A stretch of DNA of 64,000 nt from assembly GCF_020921035.1 (NCBI RefSeq), contig NC_063151.1, forward strand, positions 25,922,934 to 25,986,933, written 5' to 3'. The notes beneath the pieces were generated by a model, which ran no database searches, was not told the DNA's origin, and was given only the letters and a program-made list of their open reading frames with translations. Shown in pieces: positions 59,780 through 64,000 of the stretch. The translations under genes and the position numbers were made by a program. Numbering within the stretch: position 1 is the stretch's first letter; each line of letters starts with the position of its first letter. The stretch is from Rhodamnia argentea (lineage: Eukaryota > Streptophyta > Magnoliopsida > Myrtales > Myrtaceae).

Positions 59780-59787
59780 GGCAACAT

Positions 59788-61865
59788 CCTGAGGTAAAGA
59801 ACAAAAAAAAAAAAAAACCTAGCAACAAATAGGGCTCATTCAATTTCATCTTCTCCCCCATTCCCTCCGACATTCACATTCACGGCCACCAACCTTCACG
59901 ACCACTCTCTCTATCGGCAAGTATATTCGGCCAGACCTCATTCCGGCACTGCACACTCTTGTTTCTAGTCTTTCCTCTTTGTACTCAATCAACAAAGATA
60001 ATCAATAGAATAACGGTTGCTAGACTAATGTGGGCAACTCGAAGTACCTGTTTGAGCACACCAGAGCTCTGATCAGATTTAACTTCCGAGCTGACAACAA
60101 CGATTCAAAGTTTTGGTCATCTCTTCGTAATTCCCCGATTTATAAAAGCGGGCATCATGATTAGTCTGGTGCATGTGGGAAGATCAAGCACATCATATGA
60201 AAGTAGTTCTATAGTTGAAGGAAAATCAATTCGTGCTTTCATTAGGGGAACACAACATGTCAAAGATTATTGCGCATCAAACCTGATCATTGACAATATA
60301 CTATTATCTCCAAATATGGTCTGATCCCAATATTCTCAAAAGGGTCTTAGGCACTTGTTAAATATACTTAAAGAGGAAATGTTCGACTTCCAAAACATCG
60401 GGTAAGTATGTTACGAGGACGATTAATGTTGATATGTACGTGTGAGTAATGTTAGAAAGTCCAACATCGGAGAATTCATTTGATGAGGAAGAATGGGTCA
60501 ACCGGATACGTTAATGGTCTCCCTTTTTGCAACCTTCTTGGATGAAGGTATTAAACTTATAGTGCGTCATCCCGACAATCAATGCTGGAAAAATCACAAT
60601 ATCTCATTACTTGGTTGATTATCAAGTGCTCCGAGTACACTTGGTAACAAAACCCAATATAAAGAATGGTGGAAGGTATGCGAATTTAATTATGCCATAT
60701 GATATGATTGCATAAAACCTAACTTCGTATCTTGAATAAGCCCAAAGCCCATCCTTGGATATTCCAACTGCTCCGACAAATTAATTGGACAACACCCACT
60801 ATTGTTATTATTATTTTTCCAGAGAATGACGCACGACTCGAGATGCTGCAGTTGATAAAACAAATCATACGATATGAAAAGTCAGAAAGAACAACACCTT
60901 CAGCATAATCAAACCCTGTAGTTTATGCATCCTAGCTTCCCCCAAGCAGCATGTGTTTTTAGCATCTTTGAATGATTTTTTTTTTATAAAAAAAAAAACA
61001 GATTAATTGCTTTAATTAGAAGAAACGAACTATCTTAAACCGACCAGCAATGTTCCATAATCAAGACCACATGGAACTTATTGCTTAAGGTTGCTATAAT
61101 TAGGCAATAAGAAAAGGCGTCATGTCCCATGGTCGTGTCTTACTATTTCGGAATATGGGCGTTTGATCACATGCTCTGTGCCCCGTTCGATGCCGATGTT
61201 TAGTATATGGTTAATTAAGTACCTACCACTAAGCTTAAAAGTAAAGTAGCAAACCGCTTTTGCCAAGCACCTTACATGGGTGACTGCCTCATGCATGTTT
61301 TGCGGGTCCAAATCCAAATTCATTTCTTATGCTTATAATTCTCATTTTCCATCAATCAATATGTTGCTCTCGAATGTTATGGACATTAGGCAACAGCAGT
61401 GGAGCTGCTGATTTCGATCAATTAATGTGTTGTCCTTTTTATTTCTTTTCTATCTATATATGTCGGTAGGGGAGCTACTTGGCCCCGAACAATTCGATTT
61501 CTCGGTTCAAGAAGCGTAAAGAATTTGTGAGATAACCCGTCACTAATTCCCTAGTCATAGAAAATTGTTATACAGACCGAGAGCATGCGCCGTGTGTCGC
61601 AGCACGATTTTACATTTGAACGGATTGCACTAATTGCAATAGTTCAAATAGATTCAGGATGCCATGCACTACAAGCAATAAGATTTCCTTAGTAGAATGT
61701 GGATGAGTTTGCCTTTTAATGAGAAGTGCATCTACTTCGATGCATGGACTTGTTGCATACAAAACATAATTACACCTTCTGATCATCAGGGGTTGATGGC
61801 CTGCCTTTAAACGAGAGACAAATGAATTTAATGCGCAAAATCTCTAGACACCGTCTTACGACAAT
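59788..61865. other. Intergenic, no gene seen
   Basis: AT-rich. Includes GTTAGAAAGTCCAACATCGG near 60450, a phrase often seen in plant repetitive DNA. No coding sequence supported. Confidence 0.45.
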
Positions 61866-61867
61866 CA

Positions 61868-62060
61868 ATAGGGGAGATTACCAAAAAGGTCATAAACTTC
61901 TTGTAATTACGCCAATTCAATCTTTTTTTTTTTTTTTTGCTAATTGAATCCTAAATATTTTGCATATATGTCAATTTAGTCCATCCGCCCAATTTTGATA
62001 GGAAATCTCTAACATGGACGCATGCCATCTTTGGCATAATTGCACAGTAAAAGTCCGATA
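61868..62060 (+). repeat. ATTACCAAAAAG-TCATAAAC repeat terminus, copy 1
   Basis: GGGGAGATTACCAAAAAGG followed by TCATAAACTTCTTGTAATT and AATTTAGTCC. It matches the block starting near 63828 in the same orientation. Probably one end of a non-autonomous DNA transposon whose other end was not found. Confidence 0.45.
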
Positions 62061-63825
62061 CCTATACCCGAGGAGTCCGCCAAAAGGGAGCGTAAGTCCG
62101 AGCCCATCAATGAATCCAATCGACCAATGAGTTATGGGCCAACTTGAATATATTAACTGCTCCATGCCAAATGACGTGAGACTTTTCTAACACAACTCAT
62201 ACATGCATCTCAACATTTTCCTCCAACCCTTCTCTAAACTTTCACGAAAATATGAGTAAAATTAGGAAAACCACTCCTCATTTTGCATTTGCATATGTAC
62301 ACTGAGCTCACGCGCTATGGAATAATTAAACCTTTCACATCGGCAAGGGCGGTGCTTTCACTATGGCTTCATGTCCTGTGCGACTGTGCGGAAGAATCTG
62401 TCATACGAACTTGGGAAAAAGAAAGGACCAGCTTGTGCTGGTGCTGGTGCTGGGTGCGGGCTGTCTCTTTTTTTCTTTTTCTTTTGTGTATAAAATGGGG
62501 CTCTTGTCTGAACCGAAGATGTTTCTTCCCAACCGAGCATGTGTTTCCTGGGGAGGGGACAAAGCACTTAAACGAGAGAGAGGGATGGGGAGGGGGTTTA
62601 TAAATCCTCGCAACTGGGCACACGTGATGGAGTTCCATCCGGCAAGCGTAACTGTGCGTCAGTTTTTCTTTTTCCTCGCGCTCGGACAATGGTACCGCAA
62701 TTATTCGAGATATGCTTCGCAAGCAGGATCGATTTGGAGGTTGGGTGGATGCCCCTTAGTATCCAGCCATTACTCTCTCTCTCTCTCTACTCCATGTCTC
62801 CATTGACCTTTGATCTCATTCTTTGGGGAAAAAGTTAGCATGTGGGACATCTTCCTTTCTTTTCTTTATTGCTGGGATGGGAATATAGCTGTAATCGGAT
62901 CACAATTCGAGTGAACTTTGGCTGCATGCACACTGTCGTGGAAGAGGCGCCCTAGATGGTACAGCTTGATCTTCGTTTGGTAGCAGTTGCTGAAGAGTTT
63001 CCGGAGCGGTCGGATCCCGTCGTCTTTGACAAGAATCCCTCCGGTAGTCTACAATCTTTCACCTCGAAATTATAAGCTTTTTCGTATCTGTGTCAACCCC
63101 TTAGTTCTCGCGTCAATGAAATCTTCAATCGCTATAATTGGGCTAGGAGAAACATTAAAGATCTGAGTCCATTTGTTATTGTTGGATCCAAGGACGGATC
63201 AAACGGGCTAATGGTGGCCACAGCCTTTACAGCTCGTTAGGTGTCTGGCGTGATTTTTATCGGTTTTGGCTCTCTGATTTCACGCAAATTTTTACTTCTT
63301 TTTCTGATGATCCAGGAGTACGAGCTTGGTGATCTGGCTATTTAGAGGCTCATGAAACACTCTGCAAGCGTCATGAACCGATTAAGTTCACATTTTTGGC
63401 CTGGGCAAGTGGCCGGGACCCAACACAGTCTTTTGTCGGAGTTTGTCGTAACATTGTAAGGATATTGATCAAGAAAAGTTATTTGAGATGTTGAACTTGA
63501 TCGCATTAGTCGATCATCCGCGACACTTGTTGTGTAAGAGTCACTTATTAAAAGTCATGGTGGTATCTTGCTTTTCTGTTCTTCTCCCGTTATGCTGAGG
63601 ACAATAACACATTATGAAACTGATCTACATGCCTCAAAGTCTATCCCCCGTTTCCATCGAAGGGTTTTTTTTTTTTTCCTGACAATTTAAAGGTGTTATT
63701 CCATGGAGACGGATTCAAGTATGTGCTTTACTCAAAAGTGCTGCCACTTCCAAATTTGACACCAAATGCTAAAGTGATGGGCATGGTATTAGCGGATCAT
63801 TGAAGACATTTGTTATTACTGGAAA
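62061..63825. other. Intergenic, possible promoter or leader DNA
   Basis: GC-richer DNA at 62360-62810 has TATAAA-like sites (near 62488 and 62599) and a CT run, which could be the 5' end of a gene whose body I cannot see. Open frames there overlap on both strands and match no family. The rest is unremarkable. Confidence 0.3.
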
Positions 63826-63827
63826 TG

Positions 63828-64000
63828 TAGGAAAAATTACCAAAAAGATCATAAACATATTGTATGGATGCTAATTTAGTTATAAACTTTTCAATTTGGC
63901 CAACTTAGCTCTAAACATTGTTTGCCGATACAGTTCTTGGCCGAAATTGCTGACGTGGATGCCGGTTGTCCTAGGCGGCATGATCGGCGTTGACGCGGAC
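63828..64000 (+). repeat. ATTACCAAAAAG-TCATAAAC repeat terminus, copy 2, cut by window end
   Basis: AGGAAAAATTACCAAAAAG followed by ATCATAAACATATTG and a TTTAGTTATAAACTTTTC stretch, then GACGTGGATGCCGGTTGTCC. Same family and orientation as 61868-62060. It runs off the end of the window. Confidence 0.45.

Noticed and set aside
62361-62806. Long overlapping frames on both strands near 62.4-62.8 kb
   Set aside because: No domain or homologue recognised. Frames overlap on opposite strands, and there is no supporting splice structure.

Overview
This is a gene-moderate, repeat-rich stretch of a plant nuclear genome. Genes are broken by GT-AG introns, intergenic DNA is AT-rich with GA/CT microsatellites, and there is debris of LTR retrotransposons, Mutator-like (MULE) and hAT transposons. 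The proteins look like those of a core eudicot. The repeat style suggests a woody rosid, possibly Myrtales, but the species cannot be fixed from sequence alone. No operons, CRISPR arrays, rRNA or convincing tRNA genes were found.

Layout. At 1-6 kb there is a tandem pair of minus-strand genes for a secreted Cys-rich EGF-like protein. The copy at 4717-5979 is intact and the copy at about 440-975 is dead. A dispersed repeat, an LTR-like block and a broken PDR-type ABCG transporter fragment lie between them. At 6.9-11.25 kb is a complete nine-exon aminotransferase of the ISS1/VAS1 type (minus). At 13.5-15.3 kb is a three-exon INO80-complex Ies6/INO80C subunit (minus). From 16.8 to 27.7 kb is a transposon-dense interval: a degenerate ~60-bp tandem array, a nested pair of TIR elements (the inner one a Pack-MULE carrying a dead patatin fragment), a decayed Ty1/copia element, and a second Pack-MULE-like element. 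The two best elements, at 18.1 and 26.6 kb, each have perfect 9-bp target duplications. At 28.4-33.4 kb is an A2-type cyclin (plus, eleven coding exons, with two MSA cores upstream). At 35.5 kb is a small putative membrane protein. At 38.4-40.6 kb is a decayed MULE transposase. At 41.0-44.35 kb is plastid D-glycerate 3-kinase (plus, twelve exons). At 47.5-48.9 kb is a CDI-like nucleotide-diphospho-sugar transferase (minus). At 53.9-56.0 kb is an Aux/IAA repressor of the IAA15 type (minus). The last 8 kb is intergenic, with a clean non-autonomous hAT element at 59086-59779.

How the genes fit together. The genes do not form one pathway, but their order is informative. ISS1/VAS1, CYCA2, GLYK and an Aux/IAA occur in the order that, from memory, consecutive Arabidopsis chromosome 1 loci At1g80360-At1g80390 show. 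Here the block is expanded by transposons and by INO80C- and CDI-like genes. Two members touch auxin biology: ISS1/VAS1 limits indole-3-pyruvate and Aux/IAA represses auxin-responsive transcription. GLYK completes the photorespiratory cycle. Exon joins for every named gene were checked by reading frame and splice dinucleotide and give uninterrupted proteins of the usual family length. No wholly new system was found; the most notable items are the Pack-MULEs, the hAT element with subterminal GGACCGG arrays, and an A2 cyclin that lacks an RxxL destruction box in its N-terminus.
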